Source: UBA1431 sp002329665
Lineage (GTDB): Bacteria; Bacillota; Clostridia; Christensenellales; UBA1431
DNA length: 64,000 nt
Reading direction: 5' to 3'
Assembly: GCA_040772545.1 (NCBI GenBank)
Contig: JAXGXY010000002.1
Location: forward strand, 124,001-188,000
Each line of letters begins with the position of its first letter. Within the stretch, counting starts at the first letter, position 1. Below, in pieces: positions 40,987-50,593 of the stretch. Under the pieces are notes generated by a model. It worked only from the letters and a program-made list of their open reading frames with translations. It made no database searches and had not been told where the DNA came from. The position numbers and the translations under genes were made by a program.

Positions 40987-43900
40987 ATGTTAGCAGTAAT
41001 TGTATGTAACGCGTTCGCGACGAATGACGACTCCACCAGAGAAAACGCCGGTGGAGCTTTGGTTTCTTTGAACAACGGCGAATCCGTTTTCGAACGGCAG
41101 CTCCGTATACTGGGCGAATGCGGCATTACGCGCTTTTTGATCCGTGCAGGAACGAAAAAGGCGCGGCTGGAACCGCTTACGAGTCAGGAAGCGTTTCGTG
41201 CGTTTGAATTCGCATGGACGGATGATCCCGTGTATAACCGGGGAAGCAACATCATGTACGTGTGCGACCCGGACAGGACGCTTGAGGAAGACGCGATCAT
41301 ACTGTCCGAAAGCCTGGTTTTCAACAGGAAATCGATGGAAAGATTCATAGACGGACCCGGGCCGGCCTTTGCCGTGAAGGCGCCGGACGACGCTCACGGC
41401 GGGGCCTTGATCGTACAGGCGTTTGATGACGGCCGTATCAGGGCCGTGGGCCCCCCTGCGGGGGAGCCAAACGGGGACTGTTTCGCGCTCCAGCCCCTTT
41501 GCAGGCTGAAAAAGGGCGTTAACTCCCTGAAGGACGCGCGTGCCGTGGTTTGGGACGGCCTGCTCGAAGACGTCCCCGGCGCGGACGCTGCCGGGACGGT
41601 CTCACAACGCATAACCTGCAGCGACATGATGGAGCAGCGGGTCCTTGGTGGCGCGTACAGCATACTGAAGCTGGAAGAGTTGCTTGCCCGCGGCGGTGTA
41701 GTAAAGCCTCTGATCGTCAGCGATGCCCGGGGAAGCGCGTGGTTCCTTAAGGCCTATCTTGAAAGGTTTGTGCAGTATGCCGTATTCGAAACCACTTCGG
41801 ATGCGCCCGATTACCGGGACGTCCTTAGGGGGGCGCGCCTGTTCGCCGAGGAGGAATGCGACGGCATCATCAGCATTGGAGGGGACGGCGCCGCCGAAAT
41901 GGCAAAGCTCATCCGCCTGTTTTCCCGTCTTGACGATGCGGAAGGCTACTCACGCGCGAAGGTGCGGCTGACCGGAGTGAAGCATATCGCCGTCCCCGAC
42001 GGTTCCGGAGACGGCAAAGAAGCGATACCGGAAGCCGTCATGGTCAAGGACGGCAAGCGGGAAAGGATCGCGCATCCCGGTCTCCTGCCGGACATCGTGC
42101 TGCTTGAGCCGAAGTATATGCATATGCTCGAAGAGGAGCAAAACAGATCCGCGGTCCTGGACGTGGTCTGCCGCTGCATAGATTCATTATGGGCCGTGCG
42201 TTCGGATGACGTCAGTTCGGCGGCCGCGAAGGAAGCGTTGTCCGCCGTACTCGACAACTGTTTTTCCTTCCTAAACGGAAGCATAGGTTCGGCCGCGAAG
42301 GTCATGCGGGCGCAGGTCCTGTGTGCCAAGGCCGTCTACATCAGCGGGGTGACGGCCGCATACGCCGCCGGCCGCGGCATTTCCTCCCTCCTAGGCATAC
42401 CGCGCGGTCGCGCCGCGGCGCTTTGCGCGCCGTATTTCTGGGAGCATTACGCCCGGAACCTGCCGTACAGCCATACGGATGCCGGAAGAAAAAAGCTGGC
42501 CGCCGCCCTGTTTTCGATCAAAGAGATCCTGTCGTGCAAAACGAACTACGAAATGACCGAGCTGCTCTCTTTTTTTGCGTACAAAGTTTCGATGACGGAT
42601 TTCCCGGACGTGAGCGGACAGGCGCTAAACGGGCTGCCAAAGCTCCTGCAGGAAGACGCCCTCGTGAATTCGCCCGTCTCCATGGACGCCCAAACGATCT
42701 GCGGCGTCTGCCGGAAAGCTTTTGCCGGAGATGAATTTTGGCGCCGGGCCGTATTGCCCCGCGGGCCGAAAGGCATACATGACTGGGAATCTTTCGTCCG
42801 TTACTGGAAAGCCTGCCTGTACGAATCCGTATTAATGGAGATCAGGAAGATTGGCCTGGAATTACTCGATGAAACCGTGCGCATCTGCGAAGAAACCGGC
42901 CTTCAATATTTTTTGTCTTACGGCACGTTGTTGGGCGCGGCGCGCTGCGAAGGGTTTTTGCCCTGGGACTACAGCATCGAAGTTTCGATGCCGCGCGGGG
43001 ACTATGAGCGGTTCATCGCCGTTGCTGTTCAACAGATGCGGCCGGGATATTACATCCATTACAGCGGAAACGACCCGTATTGCTGGTTCGATTGCGTACG
43101 CGTGTGCAAGGAAGGCACACATCTGGAGAGGAAGAAAGACCGGTTCTTCTATGCGAGGAAACGGGGCGTCTATATAAGCGTCTATCCTGTGGACAACCTT
43201 AAATATGGAACGAGTTCCCTCATTTCCATGCGCTACAGGATATGCAGGGGGCTATCCGGCATCATCCATTGCAGGCTCAATCCAAGGAGCAGGAAACTGC
43301 GTCTGAGGGGGCGCGTCATACTGCGGCTTTCGCGCGTGTTCCCGATACAAAGGCTCCACGCCATGCGGCATCGTATTCCGGGCAGGCGCCGCAAAGGCGA
43401 TTTCGCCCTGCTGGGCTGCCGTTACGCGCTGGAAAGGGAAGCCGTACACAAAAAATTGATCTATCCGCTTGAGAAAATGGAATTCGAAGGCGGGCGGTAT
43501 AACGTCCCGCGGGATTGGGATTCGGTCCTTAAAAGGCTTTACGGCGATTACGAAGCGTTTCCGCTCTCAGGAGTTCTTTTGCCTCCCAAGCCTTTGAGGG
43601 TCGGCTTTGGGCCCGGGAAGATGATTTCGCTGTTCGAACCGAAGACCCCGAAAACCAGAAAGCAGGGGAAGGGGCGCCTGTCCTTTAAAGCCCGCGTACG
43701 AAGAACAATACGCAGAAACACGGGGCGCCTGAAAAAACTGCTGCGGCGGACGGGTACCCGCATAGGCGGTTTCTTCCGCTTAAAGGGGCTCATGATCAGC
43801 CGAAACAGCCGCACGCTCGCGTCCTACCGCGACAAATACGCGGGGCAGCGCTGTTTCCTTATCGGGAACGGCCCGAGCCTGAAGGCGGAGGACCTGGACA

Positions 43901-44544
43901 GGCTCAAAGGCGAAATCACTTTCGGCTGCAACCTGATATATAAGATTTTCGACCAGACGTCCTGGCGGCCGACATTCTACTGTGTCTCGGACAGCACGAT
44001 TACCAGGATCCATTCCCGTGATATAATGGACAACATGGACGGTTCGCAGTTGATGATCCGGGAGTTTGCGTTCCGGTACATGCACGTGCGGCCGTGGGAC
44101 GCGGTACGGCTGCCCTACGTCTCCGTCGACCGGTACAAGGTCCGGGGCAATATCCTGGCCTACCACTACATTTCCCACGCGACGGTGATGAGCATGATGA
44201 TGGAGCTCGCGTTTTTCATGGGCTTTAAGGAAATATACCTCATCGGCGTCGACGGGACGAGCGCTTCGGCAAAGGGAGGGCACTTCACCGACCACTACTT
44301 CGGCAAACAGTTGAAAGCCTATGCCGATCAGGTTAAACAGAGGGTGATCGCGGATTACGACCCGAAAGCGCGCGCCGCGTACCTCCAGACAAGGACCCTC
44401 GACGTCTTCGCAAAACTGCGGGAACATGCCGAAAAGCGCGGGATCAGAATCTTCAACGCCACCAGGGGAGGCGTCGTGGAAGTGTTCGAAAGGGCCGATT
44501 TCGATGAGGTCACAGAAACAGAAAAGAAGGATTTGAAACAATGA
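40987..44544 (+). CDS. Four-module fusion: nucleotidyltransferase-like, Fe-ADH-like, LicD-like and DUF115-like
   Basis: This 1185-residue cytoplasmic protein appears to join four modules. Residues 1-215 follow a nucleotidyltransferase fold, but the GxGTR loop is absent (CNAFATNDDSTREN). Residues about 240-565 follow iron-type alcohol dehydrogenases (GIISIGGDGAAEMAKLI, LLPDIVLLEPKYM), but the metal histidines are arginine (VCRCID and PRGRAAALCAP). Residues about 610-830 follow LicD phosphotransferases (YFLSYGTLLGAARCEGFLPWD), but the DDDID acids read DYSIE. Residues about 938-1175 are a DUF115/MptE-like domain (CFLIGNGPSLKAEDL) and look intact. A basic linker (870-935) precedes it. It overlaps legB by ATGA, tying it to nonulosonate synthesis. 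Function is unknown. Confidence 0.8.
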   Translation: MLAVIVCNAFATNDDSTRENAGGALVSLNNGESVFERQLRILGECGITRFLIRAGTKKARLEPLTSQEAFRAFEFAWTDDPVYNRGSNIMYVCDPDRTLEEDAIILSESLVFNRKSMERFIDGPGPAFAVKAPDDAHGGALIVQAFDDGRIRAVGPPAGEPNGDCFALQPLCRLKKGVNSLKDARAVVWDGLLEDVPGADAAGTVSQRITCSDMMEQRVLGGAYSILKLEELLARGGVVKPLIVSDARGSAWFLKAYLERFVQYAVFETTSDAPDYRDVLRGARLFAEEECDGIISIGGDGAAEMAKLIRLFSRLDDAEGYSRAKVRLTGVKHIAVPDGSGDGKEAIPEAVMVKDGKRERIAHPGLLPDIVLLEPKYMHMLEEEQNRSAVLDVVCRCIDSLWAVRSDDVSSAAAKEALSAVLDNCFSFLNGSIGSAAKVMRAQVLCAKAVYISGVTAAYAAGRGISSLLGIPRGRAAALCAPYFWEHYARNLPYSHTDAGRKKLAAALFSIKEILSCKTNYEMTELLSFFAYKVSMTDFPDVSGQALNGLPKLLQEDALVNSPVSMDAQTICGVCRKAFAGDEFWRRAVLPRGPKGIHDWESFVRYWKACLYESVLMEIRKIGLELLDETVRICEETGLQYFLSYGTLLGAARCEGFLPWDYSIEVSMPRGDYERFIAVAVQQMRPGYYIHYSGNDPYCWFDCVRVCKEGTHLERKKDRFFYARKRGVYISVYPVDNLKYGTSSLISMRYRICRGLSGIIHCRLNPRSRKLRLRGRVILRLSRVFPIQRLHAMRHRIPGRRRKGDFALLGCRYALEREAVHKKLIYPLEKMEFEGGRYNVPRDWDSVLKRLYGDYEAFPLSGVLLPPKPLRVGFGPGKMISLFEPKTPKTRKQGKGRLSFKARVRRTIRRNTGRLKKLLRRTGTRIGGFFRLKGLMISRNSRTLASYRDKYAGQRCFLIGNGPSLKAEDLDRLKGEITFGCNLIYKIFDQTSWRPTFYCVSDSTITRIHSRDIMDNMDGSQLMIREFAFRYMHVRPWDAVRLPYVSVDRYKVRGNILAYHYISHATVMSMMMELAFFMGFKEIYLIGVDGTSASAKGGHFTDHYFGKQLKAYADQVKQRVIADYDPKARAAYLQTRTLDVFAKLREHAEKRGIRIFNATRGGVVEVFERADFDEVTETEKKDLKQ

Positions 44545-45521
44545 AGAAGGTCATGGTCACCGGCGCAGACGGGTTCATCGGGAGCCACCTCGCCGAAACG
44601 CTGGTCAGCGAGGGCTACCGGGTCAAGGCGTTCGTGTATTACAATTCTTTCAATTCGCTGGGATGGCTCGACACGTCCCCGAAGGAGATTCTGGACGAAA
44701 TAGAGGTTTTCTCCGGCGACATCCGCGACCCCAACGGCGTGCGGCAGGCGATGAAAGGGGTCGACGGGGTGTTCCATCTGGCGGCGCTGATCGCGATACC
44801 GTTCAGCTATCATTCGCCCGATTCCTATGTGGACACCAACATCAAGGGGACGTTGAACGTGCTGCAGGCCGCGCGCGATCTGGGGACGGCCCGCCTGCTC
44901 ATCACTTCCACTTCCGAAGTGTACGGCACGGCCCAGTACGTCCCTATCGACGAAAAGCATCCCTATCAGGGGCAGTCGCCGTATTCCGCCACCAAAATAG
45001 GCGCGGACAGGCTGGCGGAAAGCTTTTACCGCAGCTTCGGCCTGCCCATCACGATCGTGCGCCCTTTCAACACGTACGGGCCCAGGCAGTCCGCAAGGGC
45101 GGTGCTGCCCACCATCATCACCCAGCTGCTCAGCGGGAAAGAGGAGATCAAGCTCGGCGCCCTCACCCCGACCCGCGATTTCAACTACGTGAAGGACACC
45201 GTAGACGGCTTTATCGCGATAGCCGGGGCACAGAACACCGTCGGGGAGGAGATCAACATCGCCACGCAGACGGAGATCTCCATCGGGGACGCGGCCAGGG
45301 AGATCATCAGGCTGATCAACCCCGGGGCCGGGATCGTCTGCGACGAACAGCGCCTGCGCCCCGAGAAGAGCGAGGTGAACCGCCTGCTTGGGTCGAACGA
45401 GAAGATCAGGGAACTGACCCGCTGGCGCCCCCGGTACACGTTTTCGCAGGGCATCGCGGAAACGATCGAATGGATGAAGGAGAACTTGGACAGGTACAAG
45501 GCGGACATATATAATATATAG
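44541..45521 (+). CDS. legB: LegB-type NAD-dependent 4,6-dehydratase
   Basis: This 326-residue extended SDR nucleotide-sugar dehydratase fits LegB, which starts legionaminic acid synthesis by 4,6-dehydration of (GDP or UDP) N-acetylglucosamine. The cofactor loop is TGADGFIGSHL and the LegB-typical FNSLGWLD follows. The catalytic region has STSEVYG and YSATKIGAD, with Tyr and Lys spaced normally. PFNTYGPRQSARAVLPTII closes the nucleotide-sugar site. Its ATG overlaps the stop of the fusion protein gene. The next gene is the aminotransferase LegC, matching the order seen in Campylobacter. Confidence 0.93.
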   Translation: MKKVMVTGADGFIGSHLAETLVSEGYRVKAFVYYNSFNSLGWLDTSPKEILDEIEVFSGDIRDPNGVRQAMKGVDGVFHLAALIAIPFSYHSPDSYVDTNIKGTLNVLQAARDLGTARLLITSTSEVYGTAQYVPIDEKHPYQGQSPYSATKIGADRLAESFYRSFGLPITIVRPFNTYGPRQSARAVLPTIITQLLSGKEEIKLGALTPTRDFNYVKDTVDGFIAIAGAQNTVGEEINIATQTEISIGDAAREIIRLINPGAGIVCDEQRLRPEKSEVNRLLGSNEKIRELTRWRPRYTFSQGIAETIEWMKENLDRYKADIYNI

Positions 45522-45567
45522 CAGATACAACCGGTAACGGTAAAACGAACGGGAAAGGTCGTATAGC

Positions 45568-46701
45568 ATGGACAGGTTCATCCCTCTGTCGGTCCCCAAC
45601 ATCAAAGGCAACGAACAAAGCTACGTCGACGATGCGCTGGCCCTCGAATGGGTTTCCACCGGCGGCGCGTACATCACCCGGATGGAGAAAGCCGTCGCGG
45701 AGTATACGAAGACGCCCGAAGCCGTGGCCTGCCAGTCGGGCACGGCGGCGCTGCACCTGTCCCTGATCTGCTGCGGCGTGGAGCCGGGGGATGAGGTGAT
45801 CGTGCCGACGCTGACGTTCGTAGCGGCGGTGAACCCCGTGAAATACGCCGGCGCCGAACCGGTGTTCATGGACTGTGACGACTCGCTGTGCATGGACATG
45901 GACAAGCTGGCGCTGTTTTTCGAGGAGGAATGCGACCATACCGGGGGCTCGCTTACCGACAGGCGGACGGGGCGGCGGATAGCGGCCGTTATAGTGGTCC
46001 ACGTGTTCGGCAACATCGCGGACATGGAAAAGCTCATGGACATGGGTAAGCGCTACGGTTTTCCCGTGATCGAGGACGCGACCGAAGCCCTGGGGAGCCG
46101 GGTCGAAAAGGGCAGGTACGCCGGGCGTTTCGCGGGCACCATAGGCGACATCGGCGCGTATTCGTTCAACGGCAACAAGATCATTACTACCGGCGGCGGG
46201 GGCATGATCGTGTCCTCCCGCCCCGGATGGCTCGACCGCGCGAGATACCTCTCGACGCAGGCCAAGGACGACCCTGTGTATTTCGTGCACAACGCAATCG
46301 GGTACAATTACAGGATGACCAACGTGCAGGCCGCCATTGGCGTGGGCCAGATGGAACGGCTGGAAGACTTCATCGAAACCAAGCGGAAAAACTACCGGTG
46401 TTATATCGAAAACGGCATCCCTCTGCTGCCCTTCAGGGAAGGCACACGCCCCAACTACTGGTTCTACAGCCACCTGAGCGAAAGGCGCGACGAGCTCGTT
46501 GGCTACCTCGACCGAAACCGCATCCAGTCGCGGCCGGTGTGGCGCCTGATCCACACGCTTAAGCCGTATGAGGACTGCCGGAGCTACCGCATGGAAAAAG
46601 CGCCGTATTACGGAGACAGGATCATCAACCTGCCCTGCAGCACGAATCTTTCGGAGCGGGAAGTTGCCCGTGTTGCGCGGACGATCAAACAGTTCGGATG
46701 A
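45568..46701 (+). CDS. legC: LegC-type sugar aminotransferase (DegT/DnrJ/EryC1)
   Basis: This 377-residue PLP-dependent nucleotide-sugar aminotransferase acts on the 4-keto sugar made by LegB. The fold start is IPLSVPNIKGNEQSYVDDAL, the substrate region ACQSGTAALHLSL, VPTLTFVAAVNPVKYAG, the acidic VIEDATEALGS and the PLP lysine in SFNGNKIITTGGGG. The length and the opening are typical for LegC. It follows legB by 46 bases and precedes the PtmE-like nucleotidyltransferase. The product is a 4-amino sugar, acetylated by the NeuD/LegH-like enzyme encoded two genes later. Confidence 0.93.
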   Translation: MDRFIPLSVPNIKGNEQSYVDDALALEWVSTGGAYITRMEKAVAEYTKTPEAVACQSGTAALHLSLICCGVEPGDEVIVPTLTFVAAVNPVKYAGAEPVFMDCDDSLCMDMDKLALFFEEECDHTGGSLTDRRTGRRIAAVIVVHVFGNIADMEKLMDMGKRYGFPVIEDATEALGSRVEKGRYAGRFAGTIGDIGAYSFNGNKIITTGGGGMIVSSRPGWLDRARYLSTQAKDDPVYFVHNAIGYNYRMTNVQAAIGVGQMERLEDFIETKRKNYRCYIENGIPLLPFREGTRPNYWFYSHLSERRDELVGYLDRNRIQSRPVWRLIHTLKPYEDCRSYRMEKAPYYGDRIINLPCSTNLSEREVARVARTIKQFG

Positions 46702-46719
46702 ATCGGAGGTGAACCGGCT

Positions 46720-47775
46720 GTGCGGGATATAAAGGAATACATGATCCCACCGTCCATGAAAGTGATAGAGGCCATGTCCGCGATCGACAGGATCGGGGAA
46801 GGCATCGCTTTCGTCTGCGAGGAAGAACGCCTTTTGGGCACCCTGTCCGACGGCGACGTCCGCAGGCACATCCTGCGCGGGGGTGACCTTGGCGCCTGCG
46901 TGTCGAATGTCGCCAACCCGAACTTCAGGTACCTCAACCCCGAGGACATCTCGTCGGCGCAGGAGATCATGCAGCGCCACAAGCTGCGGGCCATCCCCGT
47001 GCTGGACGAGCGCGACCGGCTCATCTCGATCTGTTTTGCAAACAACGTCGTCGTCCGCTCGGGATCGAAACTGGGCCTGCCGGTCGTCATCATGGCCGGA
47101 GGCAAGGGCACGAGGCTCCATCCCTACACGAAGGTGCTGCCCAAACCGCTGATACCCATCGGCGACATCCCCATCACCATGCACATCATGCAGAACTTCG
47201 CCGCCTACGGCTGCAAAGCGTTCACGATGATCGTCAACCACCAGAAAGAGCTCATCAAGGCCTATTTTTCCGACATCGACGCGCCTTTTTCCGTCGACTA
47301 CGCGGAAGAGTCCAAGCCGCTGGGGACGGGCGGCGGGCTCAAGCTCCTCGAGGGGAGGATAGAAACCACCTTTTTCATGACCAACTGCGACATTATCGTC
47401 GAGGCGGATTATGCCGACATCATCCGCTACCACAGGAAGAACGAAAACCTCGTGACCATGGTATGCGCGGTGAAAAAAGTGACCGTTCCCTACGGGACGG
47501 TCAAGCTCGACCCCAACGGCCTGATCGAAGACATCGTCGAGAAGCCCACCTTTTCGTTTCTGACCAACACGGGGTTCTATGTCGTCGAGCCGCGCGTGTT
47601 CGATTACATCCCGGAAGGCGCCTTCATCCATATCACCGACATCATCGAGCGCTGCTCGGCCGGGGGGGAAAGGGTAGGGGTCTACCCGGTCGCCGAGAGC
47701 CAGTGGATGGACATGGGACAGCTCGACGAGATGGAGAAGATGCTCGAGAGGAGGGGAGGGCGCACAGGTGAGTAA
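46720..47775 (+). CDS. ptmE: PtmE-type nucleotidyltransferase with CBS domains
   Basis: This 351-residue protein has two N-terminal CBS motifs (about residues 8-118: GTLSDGDVRRHIL and AIPVLDERDRLIS) and a C-terminal sugar-phosphate nucleotidyltransferase (VVIMAGGKGTRLHPYTKVLPKPLIPIG, in pieces; FMTNCDIIVEADY; SQWMDMGQLDEMEK). PtmE of Campylobacter makes GDP-glucosamine for the legionaminic pathway. The GTRL..PKPL signature is intact. It starts at GTG 46720 after GGAGGTG. Its end overlaps the acetyltransferase gene by eight bases. The presence of PtmE suggests that GDP-linked, not UDP-linked, intermediates are used. Confidence 0.9.
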   Translation: MRDIKEYMIPPSMKVIEAMSAIDRIGEGIAFVCEEERLLGTLSDGDVRRHILRGGDLGACVSNVANPNFRYLNPEDISSAQEIMQRHKLRAIPVLDERDRLISICFANNVVVRSGSKLGLPVVIMAGGKGTRLHPYTKVLPKPLIPIGDIPITMHIMQNFAAYGCKAFTMIVNHQKELIKAYFSDIDAPFSVDYAEESKPLGTGGGLKLLEGRIETTFFMTNCDIIVEADYADIIRYHRKNENLVTMVCAVKKVTVPYGTVKLDPNGLIEDIVEKPTFSFLTNTGFYVVEPRVFDYIPEGAFIHITDIIERCSAGGERVGVYPVAESQWMDMGQLDEMEKMLERRGGRTGE

Positions 47776-48409
47776 CAAGCTGCTGCTCCTGGGCGGCGGC
47801 GGGCACTGCCGCTCGGTGCTGGCCTGTCTGGACAGGAGCCGCTACGAGGATGTTGTCATTCTGGACCACGAATCGAATCTCGGCAAAGCGGTGGACGGCG
47901 TCCGCATCGCCGGGACCGACGGCGATCTCGAGCGGCTGTATGAGTTAGGCTACAGGGAGGCGTTCATAACGCTGGGCGGCGCCCGTGCTCACAGCCGCCG
48001 GGGCGACCTCTATGCGATTCTTGAAAGGATCGGGTTTGACATGCCCGTCATCGTTGACCCCACGGCCGCGATAGCGGATACCGCGGCCCTTCGACAGGGC
48101 GTTTTCGTCGGCAAGAACGCCGTGGTCAACGCGGGCGCCGCCGTGGGCGCGTGCGCCATCATCAACACCGGGGCCATCGTGGAACACGACTGCGTCATAG
48201 GCGCGTTTTCGCATATAGCCACCGGCGCGGTGCTTTCGGGGAACGTGAAGATCGGCCGCGGCACGCATGTGGGGGCGGGCGCGAGCGTGCGGCAGGGCGT
48301 AAGCATCGGCGACAATACGACGGTGGGAATGGGCAGCGTGGTCCTTAGCGACCTTCCCGACGGCTGCACGGCCTACGGCGTGCCCTGCAGGAAGGCGGAG
48401 CGGCCATGA
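47768..48409 (+). CDS. NeuD/LegH-type sugar O- or N-acetyltransferase
   Basis: This 213-residue left-handed beta-helix acetyltransferase of the NeuD/PglD family has an N-terminal nucleotide-binding part (LLLLGGGGHCRSVLACLD, VVILDH) and hexapeptide repeats from about residue 95 (VFVGKNAVVNAGAAVGACAIINTGAIVEHDCVIG, in pieces; HIATGAVLSGNVKIGRGTHVG). In the legionaminic route LegH acetylates the 4-amino group. The catalytic histidine lies in VEHDCVIG. It starts at GTG 47768 within the end of ptmE and ends over the start of legI (ATGA), so translation is tightly coupled. Confidence 0.88.
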   Translation: MSNKLLLLGGGGHCRSVLACLDRSRYEDVVILDHESNLGKAVDGVRIAGTDGDLERLYELGYREAFITLGGARAHSRRGDLYAILERIGFDMPVIVDPTAAIADTAALRQGVFVGKNAVVNAGAAVGACAIINTGAIVEHDCVIGAFSHIATGAVLSGNVKIGRGTHVGAGASVRQGVSIGDNTTVGMGSVVLSDLPDGCTAYGVPCRKAERP

Positions 48410-49404
48410 GCAGGGCGTTGATCATCGCGGAAGCGGGCGTCAACCACAACGGCGACGCGGCGCTTGCGAAGGAAATGATCGCCTGTGCCGCAGAGTGCGG
48501 CGCGGACATGATTAAGTTCCAGACGTTCGTGCCCGGGCGCATGGTCGCGGCGTCGGCCCAAAAAGCCGGGTATCAGCGGCAGGCAACAGGCGGCGCCGAG
48601 TCGCAGCTCGAGATGCTAAAAAGGCTTATACTGCCCGCCGGCGCCTATCCAAAGCTTAAGGAAGCGTGCGCGAGGCACGGGATCGGCTTCCTGTCCACGC
48701 CTTTCGACCTTGAGAGCGTCGCTTTCCTCGCGAGCATCGGGATGGGGCTGTGGAAGGTCCCTTCCGGGGAGATCACGAACCTGCCCTACCTGATCCGCAT
48801 CGCCCGTACCGGTAAGCCGGTCATCCTCTCGACCGGGATGAGCACGATGAAAGAGGTCGCCGACGCGGTGGACATACTCAGGGCCCACGGCGCGGACGGC
48901 ATCACCCTGCTGCACTGCACGACGGAGTACCCGGCGCCCTATGAGGACGTGAACCTTCGCGCGATGGTGGCGCTGAGGGACAGGTTCGGCCTTCCGGCCG
49001 GGTATTCCGACCACACTCAAGGCATCGAGATACCCATAGCCGCCGCCGCGCTGGGCGCGGCCGTCATCGAAAAGCATTTCACCCTGGACAGGCACATGCC
49101 GGGGCCGGACCACATGGCGAGCCTGGAACCGGGGGAACTCGCGGCGATGGTGCGCGGGATCAGGAAGGTGGAAGCGGCCATGGGGACGGGGGAGAAAGCC
49201 CCTTCGCCGTCCGAGGCGAAGAACCTGGCCGTGGTGCGAAAGAGCATCGTCGCCGCCTGTCCGATCAAAAAAGGCGAGGCGTTCACGGAAGCGAACCTGT
49301 GCGCGAAAAGGCCGGGGACCGGCGTCTCGCCCATGCGCTGGTACGAGGTGCTGGGCAAGAAAGCCAAACGGGACTATATGGAGGACGAGCTGATCGAATT
49401 ATGA
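48406..49404 (+). CDS. legI: Legionaminic acid synthase (NeuB family)
   Basis: This 332-residue nonulosonate synthase condenses phosphoenolpyruvate with a 6-deoxy-mannose-type diamino sugar. The barrel begins ALIIAEAGVNHNGD with the conserved metal and substrate residues and continues with MIKFQTF, VPSGEITNLPYLI, ILSTGMST, LLHCTTEYPAP and YSDHTQGIEIP. The C-terminal SAF/antifreeze-like domain (KGEAFTEANLCAKRPGTGV) closes the active site. The surrounding LegB, LegC, LegG and PtmE point to legionaminic acid rather than sialic or pseudaminic acid. It overlaps the next gene by ATGA. Confidence 0.95.
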   Translation: MSRALIIAEAGVNHNGDAALAKEMIACAAECGADMIKFQTFVPGRMVAASAQKAGYQRQATGGAESQLEMLKRLILPAGAYPKLKEACARHGIGFLSTPFDLESVAFLASIGMGLWKVPSGEITNLPYLIRIARTGKPVILSTGMSTMKEVADAVDILRAHGADGITLLHCTTEYPAPYEDVNLRAMVALRDRFGLPAGYSDHTQGIEIPIAAAALGAAVIEKHFTLDRHMPGPDHMASLEPGELAAMVRGIRKVEAAMGTGEKAPSPSEAKNLAVVRKSIVAACPIKKGEAFTEANLCAKRPGTGVSPMRWYEVLGKKAKRDYMEDELIEL

Positions 49405-50573
49405 AAAAGACCGTATGCATCATGACCGCGACGCGGGCCGAATGGGGGCTGCTTCGGCCGGTCGCCGGGCGGATCAGGATGAAGGAGGGGCTGGAACTGG
49501 TGCTGGCCGTGACCGGCACGCATTTCCTGGCCGAGTACGGGAACACGTACGAAGACATACTCTCGGACGGATTCGCCATCGACGAGAGGGTGGATATCCA
49601 GCTCTATCCCCAGAGCCCCGCGGCCGTGAGCAAGACCATGGCGCTGGCCCTGCTGGGCTTTGCTGACCTGTTCGCGCGCAGGCGGATCGATATGCTGATC
49701 GTACTGGGGGACCGCTACGAAACGCTGGCCGTTTGCATGGCCGCGATGAGCGCACGCGTCCCGATCGCCCACCTGCACGGCGGGGAGACCACGGAGGGCG
49801 CGATGGACGAGGGCATCCGCCACGCCGTAACGAAGCTCGCCAGCCTGCATTTCACCAGCAACGAAAGCCACCGCAGGCGCGTGATACAGATGGGCGAGCG
49901 GCCCGAGCGCGTGTTCAACACCGGCGCCCCCGGCATCGACAACATCCTTGGCATGGAACTGTTATCTAGAGACGGGCTAGCCGAGGCGCTGGGGTTTGAC
50001 CTTACGGGCCCGTACGGGGTCGTCGCCTTCCATCCGGCCACGCTGGAGGGGGACGCAGAGGCGCAGTGCCGGGCGGTGTTCGACGCGCTTTCTGCTTTCC
50101 CGTACCTTCGTTTCATCATCACGAAATCCAACGCGGACGAGGGCGGGAACGCGATCAACGCCCTGATCGACCGATACGCGGGCAAGAGGGAAAACGTCCT
50201 GGCCGCGGCGTCGCTGGGGAGCCTGAAGTACCTGAGCGCGCTCAAACACGCCGCCGTGATGGTGGGCAACTCCTCGAGCGGGATCATCGAAGCGCCGTAT
50301 TTCAACGTCCCCGTCGTGAACGTGGGCGACCGGCAAAAAGGGCGGATGCAGGCCGAAGGCACGCTCAACTGCCCGACGGAATCGCAGGCGATCGCCGCGG
50401 CGATGCAGAGGGCGCTCGCCCCCGGTTTCAGGGAAGGGCTTCGCAATAAGAACCTCTACGGGGACGGCAACGCCGCAAAACGCATCGCGGACATCGTGGA
50501 CGAGCAGCTTCGCGCCGGCCCGGTCGGTCTCAGGAAGTCCTTTTACGATATCGAATTCAACAGCGTACGGTAA
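49401..50573 (+). CDS. legG: Hydrolysing nucleotide-sugar 2-epimerase (LegG/NeuC)
   Basis: This 390-residue enzyme inverts C2 and hydrolyses the nucleotide to release the free sugar used by LegI. The NeuC/LegG signatures are TATRAEWGLLRPV at the start, VLGDRYETLAV, IAHLHGGETTEGAMDE.IRHAVTKL, NTGAPGIDNI, FHPAT and NSSSGIIEAP. The active-site acids and histidine region are present. The start is the ATG at 49401 inside the legI stop; reading further upstream lies inside legI. It differs from the true WecB-type epimerase at 56165, which carries the GTRPEAIK start. Confidence 0.94.
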   Translation: MKKTVCIMTATRAEWGLLRPVAGRIRMKEGLELVLAVTGTHFLAEYGNTYEDILSDGFAIDERVDIQLYPQSPAAVSKTMALALLGFADLFARRRIDMLIVLGDRYETLAVCMAAMSARVPIAHLHGGETTEGAMDEGIRHAVTKLASLHFTSNESHRRRVIQMGERPERVFNTGAPGIDNILGMELLSRDGLAEALGFDLTGPYGVVAFHPATLEGDAEAQCRAVFDALSAFPYLRFIITKSNADEGGNAINALIDRYAGKRENVLAAASLGSLKYLSALKHAAVMVGNSSSGIIEAPYFNVPVVNVGDRQKGRMQAEGTLNCPTESQAIAAAMQRALAPGFREGLRNKNLYGDGNAAKRIADIVDEQLRAGPVGLRKSFYDIEFNSVR

Positions 50574-50593
50574 AGAAGGCAGGTTTGCATACG

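Noticed and set aside
49401..50573. LegG read as an ordinary UDP-GlcNAc 2-epimerase
   Set aside because: It has the NeuC-type start TATRAEWGLL and the HGGE motif, while the ordinary WecB with GTRPEAIK is at 56165.
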